Assembly (NCBI GenBank): GCA_029007295.1
Contig: JAQXHN010000028.1
Span: 16,496-80,495 of the forward strand
Length of the DNA stretch: 64,000 nucleotides
Origin: Clostridia bacterium
Lineage (GTDB): Bacteria; Bacillota; Clostridia; Oscillospirales; CAG-272
Reading direction: 5' to 3'
In this document: in pieces, positions 44,985-53,467 of the stretch
How the letters are laid out: the number at the start of each line of letters is the position of its first letter
Position numbering within the stretch: position 1 is the first letter of the stretch
The notes under the pieces: generated by a model
Seen by the model: the letters and a program-made list of their open reading frames with translations, nothing else
Database searches by the model: none
Told to the model about the DNA's origin: nothing
Made by a program: the position numbers and the translations under genes

Positions 44985-45821
44985 TCAGTCCTTGTATACC
45001 TCGTTTATAATATTTTCAAGATATTTGTATGTGTTTACGATTCCGGGATCGTTATCGCCGCCTATCTCTCTTTCAATGGTGACGAAGGAATCATAGCCAA
45101 GCTCCTTCAGCTTTTCAAACAGAGCTTTGAAATTAACCTTTCCCGTACCAAGCTCAACCTCTCTGCCAAGCTCTTTGCCGTTAGTAGGATAAAATCCGTC
45201 CTTTGCATGCAAATTACGGACATACTTGCCCAGAATATCGAGTGCGTCAACGGGATTTGCCTTTCCGTAAAGAATGAGATTTGCGGTGTCAAGATTTACA
45301 CCGAGATTGTCAAGTCCTACTGTTTCAAAGCAGCGAAGCATGGCGACGGGTGTTTCCTGACCTGTTTCGAAAAGAAGGTACTGTCCGTTATCCTTACAAT
45401 GCTGAGCAACGATGCGAACAGCGTCACAGAAATCATAGAAATTCTGCTCGTACGGATTTTCGGGAATAAAGCCCATATGAGTTACTACGTCCGTGAGTCC
45501 GAGTTTTTTTGCAAAGTCCGCACCGTCGCAGAGATTCTTTATTCGCATTTCTCTGTACTCCGGAGGAATAAGACCGAGAGTTTTCTGACCCTCGTAAAAG
45601 TTCCAGACTCTGGGTCCTTCCCATCCGCACCAAAATGCGGAAATCGTGATATCATATTCTTTTACGCATCTTTTGATAAGCTCGGCGTTTTCGTTTGTCC
45701 AAAGTGCGGGACACCAAGAAACAAGCTGGCAAGAGCTTATTCCGTTATTTCTAAGAAAGCGAAACTTGCTTTCTATGTCGGTACCTATTTCATCGTATCT
45801 GACGCATGTTCCTATCTTCAT
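44985..45821 (-). CDS. Sugar phosphate isomerase/epimerase (xylose isomerase-like TIM barrel)
   Basis: This 278-residue AP-endonuclease-2/IolE-type TIM barrel protein starts KIGTCVRYDEIGTD. Metal-ligand regions visible are GFIPENPYE, LLFETGQETP (Glu), LGVNLDTANLILYG (Asp), NLHAKDGFYP (His) and VTIEREIGGDNDPG (Glu). The family epimerises or isomerises sugars or acts in inositol breakdown. The ATG at 45821 has AAGGAG seven bases upstream and is preferred over the track start at 45827. It is the first gene of the cassette and has a strong promoter. Confidence 0.88.
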   Translation of the reverse strand: MKIGTCVRYDEIGTDIESKFRFLRNNGISSCQLVSWCPALWTNENAELIKRCVKEYDITISAFWCGWEGPRVWNFYEGQKTLGLIPPEYREMRIKNLCDGADFAKKLGLTDVVTHMGFIPENPYEQNFYDFCDAVRIVAQHCKDNGQYLLFETGQETPVAMLRCFETVGLDNLGVNLDTANLILYGKANPVDALDILGKYVRNLHAKDGFYPTNGKELGREVELGTGKVNFKALFEKLKELGYDSFVTIEREIGGDNDPGIVNTYKYLENIINEVYKD

Positions 45822-45852
45822 TATCATTCTCCTTTAAGATGGGGTTGTGTAA

Positions 45853-45882
45853 AGTATAGCATATGTGTATTGAAAATGTCAA
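45853..45882 (-). promoter_or_regulatory. Promoter of the sugar/acyl cassette
   Basis: On the minus strand TTGACA (45877-45882), an 18-bp spacer and TATACT (45853-45858) lead into the AAGGAG of the isomerase gene. The predicted 5' UTR is short (about 25 nt). Confidence 0.8.
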
Positions 45883-46039
45883 CAAATATAAAATCAAAAA
45901 ACAATAAAAAACACAAGACGAAAACTATCATCCCTTTATTCTGGCAGGGTTGATTTTTAAAAGGGATGAGATATCGGTAATATATGTGTTTTCAATATTT
46001 TGCGCCGTAAGAAAGACGCTTTGGCACGGCTCTGAATAA
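45883..46039 (-). other. Gene-free spacer between the sugar cassette and valS
   Basis: This AT-rich spacer holds no open frame with a ribosome site on either strand. One possible structure is CATCCCTTT (45929-45937) paired with AAAGGGATG (45960-45968), a 9-bp stem with a 22-nt loop. I cannot assign it a function. With the promoter and the valS terminator it fills the 313-bp gap between genes. Confidence 0.5.
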
Positions 46040-46075
46040 GAATGCGGCGAGAAGCCCGACAGGCTCGCCGCATTC
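46040..46075 (-). terminator. Terminator of valS
   Basis: GAATGCGGCGAG pairs perfectly (12 bp) with CTCGCCGCATTC around a 12-nt loop. The minus strand continues with TTATTC. It lies 60 nt beyond the valS stop codon. Confidence 0.75.
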
Positions 46076-46134
46076 ATTAATATGTGCTTATTCAATGCTC
46101 ACATGCGTATATGCCTTAATATTCGGTTATTGTG

Positions 46135-48774
46135 TCAACGAGGAAGCTTTTCAAGAGCCTGTTCGATTCCGGCAAGCGTATCCCGGTATCCTGCAAGCTT
46201 CTTTCTCTCGCCCTCTATAACGGTGGCAGGAGCCTTTGCAACAAAGCCTTCATTTGACAGTTTTCCTTCAAGACGCTTAATTTCGGCTATGTTCTTATCT
46301 CTTTCCTTTGTCAGGCGTTCACGCTCTTTTGCAAAATCAATCATTTCGGCCAGCGGAATATAAATCGTTGCGGAGTCAGTTACAATCTGAACTGCGTCGG
46401 CTTCGTCGCACTTTTCGCAAACGGTAACGCCCGAAGCGCTTGCCAATTTTTCAAAGAACGGGAAGGTTGTCTCGTTAAATGCTCCTTTATGCTCCGTCAC
46501 GATGAAGATATGAGCCTTTCTTGAGGGCGGAACATTCATCTCGTTTCTTCTAACACGGATAGCTCGGATTGCCGTTATTACTCTCTCCATTTCTCCCGCT
46601 TCGTTGTCAAATGCAAATTCGGCGTTCTGAGTCGGCCAGTCGGAAATCATGATGCTTTCGCCCTCGTGCGGGAGGGTCTGCCAGATCTCCTCGGTGATGA
46701 ACGGCATGAACGGGTGCAGCAGCTTTAGAGTGTTTGAAAGAACATATGAAATAACCTTTTGTGTCGTCAGCTGTCCCTCGGACAAACGAGGCTTTGCGAG
46801 TTCGATATACCAGTCGCAGAACACGTCCCAAATGAAGTCGTAAAGCTTTGCGAGTGCGACGCCCAGCTCATAATTGTTAATGTTATTTGTAACCTCGCCG
46901 ATTAAGCTGTTGTACTTCGTTAGAATCCACTTGTCCTCGATGTTCATTTCGTCCCTGTCGGGAAGCTCGATTTTGTCCAATGTAAGATTCATCATAACGA
47001 ATCTTGCGGCGTTCCAAATTTTATTGTTAAAGTTGCGGGCATTTTCGATTTTATCATCGGAATAACGCATATCGTTTCCGGGAGAGTTGCCTGTAGCGAG
47101 TGCGAAGCGCAGAGCGTCGGCGCCGTATTTCTCAATCTCCTCAAGGGGATCGATACCGTTACCGAGTGATTTTGACATCTTTCTACCCTGAGAGTCGCGA
47201 ACCAGTCCGTGAATGAATACCTTCGGGAAGGGAATAGCCTTGTCGATTTCCTTGTCCTCCATGGTGTCAAGACCCATAAATATCATTTTCGAAACCCAGA
47301 AGGTAATGATATCGTACGCTGTTACAAGCACGCTTGTTGGGTAATACCTCTTCAAATCCTGAGTATCCTCGGGCCAGCCGAGCGTTGAGAACGGCCAAAG
47401 TGCGGAGGAAAACCAGGTATCGAGCACGTCTTCTTCCTGACGGATATTTTTCGAGCCACACTTTTGACACTTGGTAATATCCGTTTCGCTGACGTGGACT
47501 TCGCCGCAGTCCTCACAGTAATATGCGGGGATTCTGTGTCCCCACCAAAGCTGGCGGGAAATACACCAATCGTGAATATTTTCCATCCAGTTGAGGTAAA
47601 TTTTTGAAAATCTTTCGGGAATGTATTCAATATTTCCGTTTTTAACGGCGTCGATAGCCGGCTTTGCCAGAGGCTTCATCTTAACGAACCACTGCCTTGA
47701 AGCCAAAGGCTCAATGACGCTTTTACAACGGTAGCAGTGAGCGACATTGTGAGACAGCTTCTCAACCTTAACAAGATATCCTTGCTCTTCAAGGTCGGCA
47801 ACAACCGCTTTTCTTGCCTCGTATCTGTCCATACCCTGATATTTGCCGCCTGCCTCGGTGATCTTGCCTTCCTCATCAATAGCGAAAATCTGTGGCAAGT
47901 CATGGCGAAGACCAACCTCATAGTCGTTCGGGTCGTGGCAGGGCGTAATTTTAACGCAACCCGTACCGAAGTCCATTTCAACATATTCGTCTGCAATTAT
48001 CGGAATTTCTCTGTCTGTTAAGGGCAGACGAAGGGTTTTTCCGACTAAATGCTTATATCTTTCATCATCTGGGTGGACTGCAACCGCAGTATCGCCGAAC
48101 ATTGTTTCGGGTCGGGTTGTTGCGATAGTCAGATACCCATCGCTTCCTATAATGGGATAACGAATGTGCCAAAAGCCGCCTTCCAGCTCCTTATATTCAA
48201 CCTCGGCGTCGGAAAGCGCCGTGTTACAGTGGGGACACCAGTTTGTTATGCGAAGTCCTCGGTAGATGAGCTTTCTGTCCCATAGGCGAACAAATGTCTT
48301 TTTTACTGCGGCAGACAGAGTCTCGTTCATTGTAAACGCTTCGCGGCTCCAGTCGCAGGAAACGCCCATTTTTTTCAACTGAGTAACGATTCTTCCGCCG
48401 TACTGTTCCTTCCATGCCCACACAAGCTTCAGAAATTCCTCTCTGCCGATATCGTGTCTTGAGAGTCCCTTTTCTTTGCGGAGATTTTCTTCAACCTTAA
48501 TCTGTGTTGCGATACCTGCGTGATCGGTGCCGGGAATCCAGAGCGTGGAATAGCCCTGCATACGCTTTGCCCGAACGATAATATCCTGTAACGTATCGTT
48601 TAATGCGTGACCCATATGAAGCTGTCCCGTAACGTTCGGAGGCGGAATAACAACCGAGAACGGCGGCTTATTTTCATCAGGGTCGGGCTTGAAAAAGCCG
48701 TTTTCTTCCCAAAAGGAGTATAGTCTTGCTTCTATTTCTTTAGGCGAATAAGTTTTGTCGAGTTCTTTTTTCAT
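46135..48774 (-). CDS. valS: Valyl-tRNA synthetase
   Basis: This class I aminoacyl-tRNA synthetase charges tRNA-Val and edits threonine. It has 879 residues. The HIGH motif is HMGH (53-56) in [15 protein letters not shown], and the KMSKS motif is [11 protein letters not shown] (about 530). The editing domain contains [20 protein letters not shown] zinc-binding-like set CPHC / CYRC / CEDC / CQKC is present. A C-terminal coiled-coil arm (about 810-879, [29 protein letters not shown]) is present, as usual. AAGGAAAAAAGGATG precedes the start. It is preceded by a T-box leader and its own promoter, so expression should follow tRNA-Val charging. Confidence 0.98.
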   Translation of the reverse strand: MKKELDKTYSPKEIEARLYSFWEENGFFKPDPDENKPPFSVVIPPPNVTGQLHMGHALNDTLQDIIVRAKRMQGYSTLWIPGTDHAGIATQIKVEENLRKEKGLSRHDIGREEFLKLVWAWKEQYGGRIVTQLKKMGVSCDWSREAFTMNETLSAAVKKTFVRLWDRKLIYRGLRITNWCPHCNTALSDAEVEYKELEGGFWHIRYPIIGSDGYLTIATTRPETMFGDTAVAVHPDDERYKHLVGKTLRLPLTDREIPIIADEYVEMDFGTGCVKITPCHDPNDYEVGLRHDLPQIFAIDEEGKITEAGGKYQGMDRYEARKAVVADLEEQGYLVKVEKLSHNVAHCYRCKSVIEPLASRQWFVKMKPLAKPAIDAVKNGNIEYIPERFSKIYLNWMENIHDWCISRQLWWGHRIPAYYCEDCGEVHVSETDITKCQKCGSKNIRQEEDVLDTWFSSALWPFSTLGWPEDTQDLKRYYPTSVLVTAYDIITFWVSKMIFMGLDTMEDKEIDKAIPFPKVFIHGLVRDSQGRKMSKSLGNGIDPLEEIEKYGADALRFALATGNSPGNDMRYSDDKIENARNFNNKIWNAARFVMMNLTLDKIELPDRDEMNIEDKWILTKYNSLIGEVTNNINNYELGVALAKLYDFIWDVFCDWYIELAKPRLSEGQLTTQKVISYVLSNTLKLLHPFMPFITEEIWQTLPHEGESIMISDWPTQNAEFAFDNEAGEMERVITAIRAIRVRRNEMNVPPSRKAHIFIVTEHKGAFNETTFPFFEKLASASGVTVCEKCDEADAVQIVTDSATIYIPLAEMIDFAKERERLTKERDKNIAEIKRLEGKLSNEGFVAKAPATVIEGERKKLAGYRDTLAGIEQALEKLPR

Positions 48775-48834
48775 CCTTTTTTCCTTTCTTGGTTTTATCT
48801 TATTGTTTATTTAACTTAGTCGGTAAAATAAAAA

Positions 48835-49040
48835 GCGTCCTGAAAATCAAAATTTTCAGGACGCCAAAGCGCGGTACCACCTGAATTCATTTACAAAAAG
48901 TAAATGCACTCTCTCCCTTTAACGAAAGGGAGCATCGGTTAAGCTCTGCGGTAACTTCGCGGTACGGTGTCGGGGATTCACAGCGTCTGCCCCGTCTCTG
49001 AAACACGGTATCATCCGTTACTACTCCGCTTCACAGCTCA
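48835..49040 (-). promoter_or_regulatory. T-box leader of valS
   Basis: On the minus strand the T-box core AGGTGGTACCGCG (48870-48882) is followed by a terminator, a 13-bp stem GCGTCCTGAAAAT / ATTTTCAGGACGC, then TTTTTATTTT. Upstream is a long Stem I whose basal helix is GTAAC / GTTAC and whose apex carries GAGAC / AGACG-type bulges. A GTA triplet on the 3' side of Stem I (48963-48965) is a candidate valine specifier. I could not fold the whole leader, so the specifier is provisional. Uncharged tRNA-Val would pair with the T-box and prevent termination. Confidence 0.93.
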
Positions 49041-49046
49041 AGGATT

Positions 49047-49076
49047 ATAATACCATAATCCGATATATTTTGTCAA
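49047..49076 (-). promoter_or_regulatory. Promoter of the valS T-box leader
   Basis: On the minus strand TTGACA (49071-49076), an 18-bp spacer and TATTAT (49047-49052) begin 4 nt after the stop of the asparagine-synthase-like gene. A GGATTAT / ATAATCC inverted repeat (49042-49061) overlaps the -10. Confidence 0.8.
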
Positions 49077-49079
49077 GAT

Positions 49080-50594
49080 TTATTTTTCAATAAAGCAGGC
49101 AAGCTTCGGAACTTGTTCCTCTCCCTTCAGCCAAGCTCTGTGGCTTTCATCGAGGAATATCGAACGGAAAAGCTCGATATACATAAGCTTCATGTAATAG
49201 TGAATTTCATAGAATTCATCGTCGAACTCCAAATCCCTGTAATATGGAGATTTCTTCGCAAATTTCTTAACATCGTCGAAGTCGATATCGCCTATATAAA
49301 GCGTACGAAGCTCTGTTGCGCCCGGTTTTTTGGACATTTCGCTTGTTACGAATTCGGGCAGGCGTTCATATATTACCTCCTTGTGATAGGATTTCTTTTT
49401 GTCGCCCTTCTTTACAACATTCACACATGTATCGACAACCTCGCGGCGAAGATAGGGATATTCGGCTTCTATGCCGTAGTGATTGAGCATGATTCCGCTT
49501 TTTTTGTTTATCTTGCAGCATGCAATTTCGTAAATATCACGGTAAGGAATAAGAGCCTTGCCCTCTTCGAGAGCCTTTTCGACTTCTCTTGTCCTGTTCT
49601 GCTTTGCTTCCTCGTATTCCTCGGGATACCAAAATTCATGGTCGGAAACCTGATCGGCGCACTCGCCTAAAACAATTCTGTCGGGACTGTCCTTTTTTGC
49701 AAGATTTGCAAGCGCATATTGCAGAAATATGCCGTGCTCGTATATAGCCCCCTCCAAAATCGAAACAATTTCCGGATAGCAATTGAAGGTGTCACCGTCA
49801 ACAAGCGCAGATTTTAAATCGACATTGCCGTAATATTCTGCGATTTCCTTTGAACGGGCGATTTCATTCCAGCCGATAGCTCCTCCGATACAGTAGGAGG
49901 TAACTCTTTCGCCCTCGGGAATATGCTTGCGAACGTGATGCATTAACATGTTTGTGTCAAAGCCACTTGACAAAGGAGAAGCAAGCTTACCGTATGTGAA
50001 GCTTTTAACAACATCGTCAATCGCATTGTCGTACATATCGTGGTTGATTTCTCTGAAATTAAACGTATCCACAATATTCATGCACCGAATGAATTCATAT
50101 TCGCCGGTCGTTGCATCAACTTTTAAATAGTGCTTTCCGGGGATTTTGTTAATGCCGGAAACGATAGTATGCTCGCCGTCGACAAAGCCCTTTTGTAAAA
50201 ATATCTTTATGCCGTAATCATCAAATGAAAAAGCCTCATTGAAATAAAGAATTATACTCTTAATGTCATTTGAAATAACGGTTTTTGAATCCTTCTTGCA
50301 AATATAAACAGGGAAGCAGGAATTAAAAAAGTCCGTAAAAACAAATACCTTATCTTTATTTGTGTCGATTATTCCGACGGCGCCGGAGCCGTCGATTTCC
50401 CTGTACATATTTTCACCCGTTTCACGGTATAGTGAATGATAATCATTCGGCTCGGCTTTTTTGTTGTCAACATAAAGCGAACCCATATAAAAAGCCGTGA
50501 TACCTTTTTCCGTGTACGGCTCGTTTAAAAGAGCAACATCCCTCTCGATTGATTTTGTTTTTGAATCAATGATTATCCTGAAATGTTTTTTCAT
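49080..50594 (-). CDS. Asparagine-synthase-like enzyme without glutaminase cysteine
   Basis: The 504-residue protein has two parts: a degenerate Ntn-type N-terminal half (about 1-185) and an asparagine-synthase ATP-pyrophosphatase half. The PP-loop reads PLSSGFDTNML (209-214 SSGFDT) instead of SGGxDS, and the second motif is GECADQVSDHEFW. The catalytic Cys2 of glutamine-dependent asparagine synthetase is absent; the protein starts MKKHFRIIID. It may therefore adenylate a carboxylate and use another nucleophile, as in beta-lactam synthetases or lasso-peptide cyclases. No precursor peptide or protease gene is adjacent, so the substrate is unknown. It has its own palindromic promoter (50621-50640). 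Confidence 0.82.
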   Translation of the reverse strand: MKKHFRIIIDSKTKSIERDVALLNEPYTEKGITAFYMGSLYVDNKKAEPNDYHSLYRETGENMYREIDGSGAVGIIDTNKDKVFVFTDFFNSCFPVYICKKDSKTVISNDIKSIILYFNEAFSFDDYGIKIFLQKGFVDGEHTIVSGINKIPGKHYLKVDATTGEYEFIRCMNIVDTFNFREINHDMYDNAIDDVVKSFTYGKLASPLSSGFDTNMLMHHVRKHIPEGERVTSYCIGGAIGWNEIARSKEIAEYYGNVDLKSALVDGDTFNCYPEIVSILEGAIYEHGIFLQYALANLAKKDSPDRIVLGECADQVSDHEFWYPEEYEEAKQNRTREVEKALEEGKALIPYRDIYEIACCKINKKSGIMLNHYGIEAEYPYLRREVVDTCVNVVKKGDKKKSYHKEVIYERLPEFVTSEMSKKPGATELRTLYIGDIDFDDVKKFAKKSPYYRDLEFDDEFYEIHYYMKLMYIELFRSIFLDESHRAWLKGEEQVPKLACFIEK

Positions 50595-50620
50595 ATGCCT
50601 GTTCCTTTACCTATTAAAAT

Positions 50621-50640
50621 TGTATGTATTATAACATACA
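50621..50640 (-). promoter_or_regulatory. Palindrome centred on the -10 of the Asn-synthase-like gene
   Basis: TGTATGT-ATTATA-ACATACA is a perfect inverted repeat with 7-bp arms. Its 6-bp centre is the minus-strand -10 box TATAAT. The -35 is poor. A repressor bound here would cover the -10, so regulated expression is a reasonable guess. Confidence 0.6.
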
Positions 50641-50667
50641 TTTTACGAAAAATAAACAGTTAATCTA

Positions 50668-52008
50668 TTATTTTTTGCTTTTTTTGTTTATTTTCATCTG
50701 TGTAATATTGCGGATTTTTTTGTCAACGATACGACCCTTCTCGTCCTTGCGGACAAAGGGGGTATTTTTGATCTCTATGTCGCCTGATTTAATAAGAGCC
50801 ATTTTTGTCAGGGTCGGACCGATGAGCTCATATATTAGAACGGCAAAAAGAGCAATGTTACGAATTAAAGCGCCCTCAAGCTCAAATCCCGGCGTTGTAG
50901 ACGCCTGAAGCGACATACCGATTGCGACGCCGGCCTGAGGAAGAAGCGTTATGCCGAGATATTTGCATACCGTACCGTCACAGTGAACGGCTTTTGCGCT
51001 CGCATAGGAGCCGATGTATTTTCCGGCGGAACGGGCAATCATATAGACAATTCCGATACCTACGATAGCAATATCGGAAAAAACAGAAAGCTCAAGCTCC
51101 GCTCCGGACAGCACGAAGAATAATACAAACAGAGGAGCCGTCCATCTGTCAACACGTTCCATCATATCGGAAGAAAAATCACATAAATTGCAGAATACGG
51201 TACCGAGCATCATACAAACCAACAAAGAGGAGAATCCGATTTTTACGGTGCCTATTTCAAATTCCATCATTGAAAGCGCAACCGTGAGAATTACAAATGT
51301 AATTGAAAGAGCCATTCTTTTTGAATTGGAGTGGAACATTTTTTCGGCGAATGAGAAGATTATTCCCATTACCGTACCGAGCAAAAGAGACAGTACAATC
51401 TCAATAACGGGATTAAGAATTACTGACACCAAATCAAAAGCACCGCTTGTCAGCGCCTTAGCTATTCCGAAGGAAATTGCAAACACCATAAGACCGACGG
51501 CGTCGTCAAGCGCGACTACCGGTAAAAGAATTTCGGTAAGCTTACCCTTTGCCTTATATTGCCTTACAACCATCAGTGTTGCGGCGGGAGCGGTAGCCGT
51601 TGCAATGGCGCCGAGCGTGATTGCGACGGAAAGCGTTATTTTTTCCGGCATCGCAAAGTGAAGAGCGATAAGCACTATGTCGACAAGCACTGCCGCAAAA
51701 ACGCCCTGAACAATACCGATTACGGTTGCCTGTTTTCCGATTTTCTTTAACTGCTCAAGACGGAATTCGTTTCCTATTGTAAAAGCAATAAAGCCTAACG
51801 CAACCTCGGAGAATATTTTATAATCCTTGACATTTTCCATGGAAATGAATCCGAGTCCGGGAACGCCCAGAAGTCCCAAGCAAAAGGGGCCGATAAGAAT
51901 TCCCGCAACAAGATAGCTCGTTACTGCAGGAAGCTTAAGCAGCTTTGCAACTCTGGAAAGAGCAAGACCTGCGATCATTGCAACCGAAAGGGTTAATAAC
52001 TGTGTCAT
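50668..52008 (-). CDS. Cation:proton antiporter, CPA2 family
   Basis: The 446-residue membrane protein has 12-13 hydrophobic segments. The Na+/H+ exchanger pattern begins AMIAGLALSRVAKLLKLPAVTSYLVAGILIGPF. The ion-binding acidic pair sits in LPVVALDDAVGLMVFAI (about 165), as in electrogenic CPA2 members. The C-terminal tail is short and Lys-rich (IVDKKIRNITQMKINKKSKK), without a TrkA-N domain. It probably exchanges Na+ or K+ for H+. It follows the LRR-SLH gene by 34 nt. Confidence 0.88.
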   Translation of the reverse strand: MTQLLTLSVAMIAGLALSRVAKLLKLPAVTSYLVAGILIGPFCLGLLGVPGLGFISMENVKDYKIFSEVALGFIAFTIGNEFRLEQLKKIGKQATVIGIVQGVFAAVLVDIVLIALHFAMPEKITLSVAITLGAIATATAPAATLMVVRQYKAKGKLTEILLPVVALDDAVGLMVFAISFGIAKALTSGAFDLVSVILNPVIEIVLSLLLGTVMGIIFSFAEKMFHSNSKRMALSITFVILTVALSMMEFEIGTVKIGFSSLLVCMMLGTVFCNLCDFSSDMMERVDRWTAPLFVLFFVLSGAELELSVFSDIAIVGIGIVYMIARSAGKYIGSYASAKAVHCDGTVCKYLGITLLPQAGVAIGMSLQASTTPGFELEGALIRNIALFAVLIYELIGPTLTKMALIKSGDIEIKNTPFVRKDEKGRIVDKKIRNITQMKINKKSKK

Positions 52009-52042
52009 TTTTTCGCCTTCTTTGTATAATTATGTTTACATA

Positions 52043-53467
52043 TTATTTGTGTTGCTGCTGCGTCAAAGTTATATTTGCAGCAATCACCGCACACTGACCC
52101 CGGGTAAGGGGAGAATACGGTGAAAATTCAGTATCCGACGTGCCAACGGATATTTTGTTTTTGTACGCCCACTTTACTGCGTTGATTTCGACCGGGGAAA
52201 GCAAAGCAACATCGGAGAACGGGAGCTCGGTATCTGAAATATCTTTATTATCCGAAAGAGCGTACAGCGTAGTTATCAAATCAAGTCTTGAAACCGTTTC
52301 TTTTCCGAGAAGCTCGGGACAATGCTCCTTTGCATACATTCTCGACGCCGAATACCACCTTCCGTCTGTTTTATACTGTGAAAGGTCTATGTTTTTCAGC
52401 CTTGCCGTTATAAGGCAGGCCATGTCCGATGAAAGCGGTAAATCAGGCGAGAAAGCCGAAAGGGAGGTGCCCTTCATTATATCGGTGCCGAAGCAGTAAT
52501 TTGCATACGGCGTATACCATTTATTGCGGGGAAGATCGGTAAATGACGGTTCCGAAGAAAATTTCAAGCCGTTTTCCTTGCAGAATTTTTCAAGATAATC
52601 ACCCTTTCCGAATAAAATGGCGTTATAGGTCAGGTAAAATGCATCGCTGTCTATTTCGGTCACATTTTCGGGAATATGTACGCAAAGAAGAGTGTCGCAT
52701 CTTGAAAATGCGGCGTATTCTATCGCTTTACATTTTTCGGGTATATATATTTCCCTAATTGAGGAGCATCCGTCAAAAGCGGAATCCTCGATAGCTTCTA
52801 TGCTGTCGGGAATATAAACATACCCGAGCTCGGAGTCCTCGTAGAATACTGCGCCGCCGAGGTATTTAAGAGAATCGGGAAATTCAATATGCTTCAGCGA
52901 ATGACACTTATAAAAGGCGCAGTCGCCGACATATTCAAGTCCCTCGGGAAGAGTTACTGTTTTGAGCGAGTCGCAGAAGTAAAAGCTCCATTTGTCAATT
53001 TTTCTTATCGTTGTCGGAAATACAACGGTTTCAAGCTCAAAACACTTGTAAAACGAGCTTTCACCCACCGTCTCAAAGCCCTCGGGAAATTCAATTTTCG
53101 TAATGCGCGAGCCGCTGAAAACAGACGTGCCTATGCTCTTTAACGATTTACCCAAATCAATTTCGCATAAATTTCGGTCGGAATAAAACGCCAAAGAGTC
53201 AATCCTTTCCACGGGAGCGGTAATTTTTACGGTTTTTAAATCCTCCCTGTGGGAAAATGAATTAATCGGAATGTACGAAATGCTCCCCGAAATAATCAAA
53301 TGCTCTATTTCATATGCATTAAAATCAGTTGTTTCTAAAGCATTTTGCGTAGAAACCGTCATGGTTTTTGTTGTATTGTCGTATGACAGTTCATCATTTG
53401 CGCTTACGTTAAGCACCGGTTGAAGGAGTAAAACAATTGAGATAATTGCCGTAAATATTCGTTTCAT
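52043..53467 (-). CDS. BspA-type leucine-rich-repeat protein with SLH region
   Basis: The 474-residue exported protein starts with a signal peptide (MKRIFTAIISIVLLLQPVLNVSA). About ten LRR_5 (BspA-type) repeats of roughly 23 residues follow (AFYKCHSLKHIEFPDSLKYLG and relatives; about 50-310). The C-terminal part (about 325-474) carries SLH-like repeats, such as NRWYTPYANYCFGTDIMKG and INAVKWAYKNKISVGTSDTEF, for wall anchoring. BspA-type repeats mediate adhesion in oral and gut bacteria. Its start overlaps the P-type ATPase stop by 4 nt, so an adhesin-like gene is translationally coupled to an ion pump, which is unusual. Confidence 0.88.
   Translation of the reverse strand: MKRIFTAIISIVLLLQPVLNVSANDELSYDNTTKTMTVSTQNALETTDFNAYEIEHLIISGSISYIPINSFSHREDLKTVKITAPVERIDSLAFYSDRNLCEIDLGKSLKSIGTSVFSGSRITKIEFPEGFETVGESSFYKCFELETVVFPTTIRKIDKWSFYFCDSLKTVTLPEGLEYVGDCAFYKCHSLKHIEFPDSLKYLGGAVFYEDSELGYVYIPDSIEAIEDSAFDGCSSIREIYIPEKCKAIEYAAFSRCDTLLCVHIPENVTEIDSDAFYLTYNAILFGKGDYLEKFCKENGLKFSSEPSFTDLPRNKWYTPYANYCFGTDIMKGTSLSAFSPDLPLSSDMACLITARLKNIDLSQYKTDGRWYSASRMYAKEHCPELLGKETVSRLDLITTLYALSDNKDISDTELPFSDVALLSPVEINAVKWAYKNKISVGTSDTEFSPYSPLTRGQCAVIAANITLTQQQHK

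Noticed and set aside
44931-45953. 340-aa plus-strand ORF across the oxidoreductase/isomerase junction
   Set aside because: It lies antisense to two clear enzymes and has no ribosome site or family resemblance. It is a shadow frame of the reverse-strand codon pattern.
45883-46039. Small RNA gene between the sugar cassette and valS
   Set aside because: There is only a weak 9-bp stem and no independent promoter-terminator pair that would delimit an RNA.
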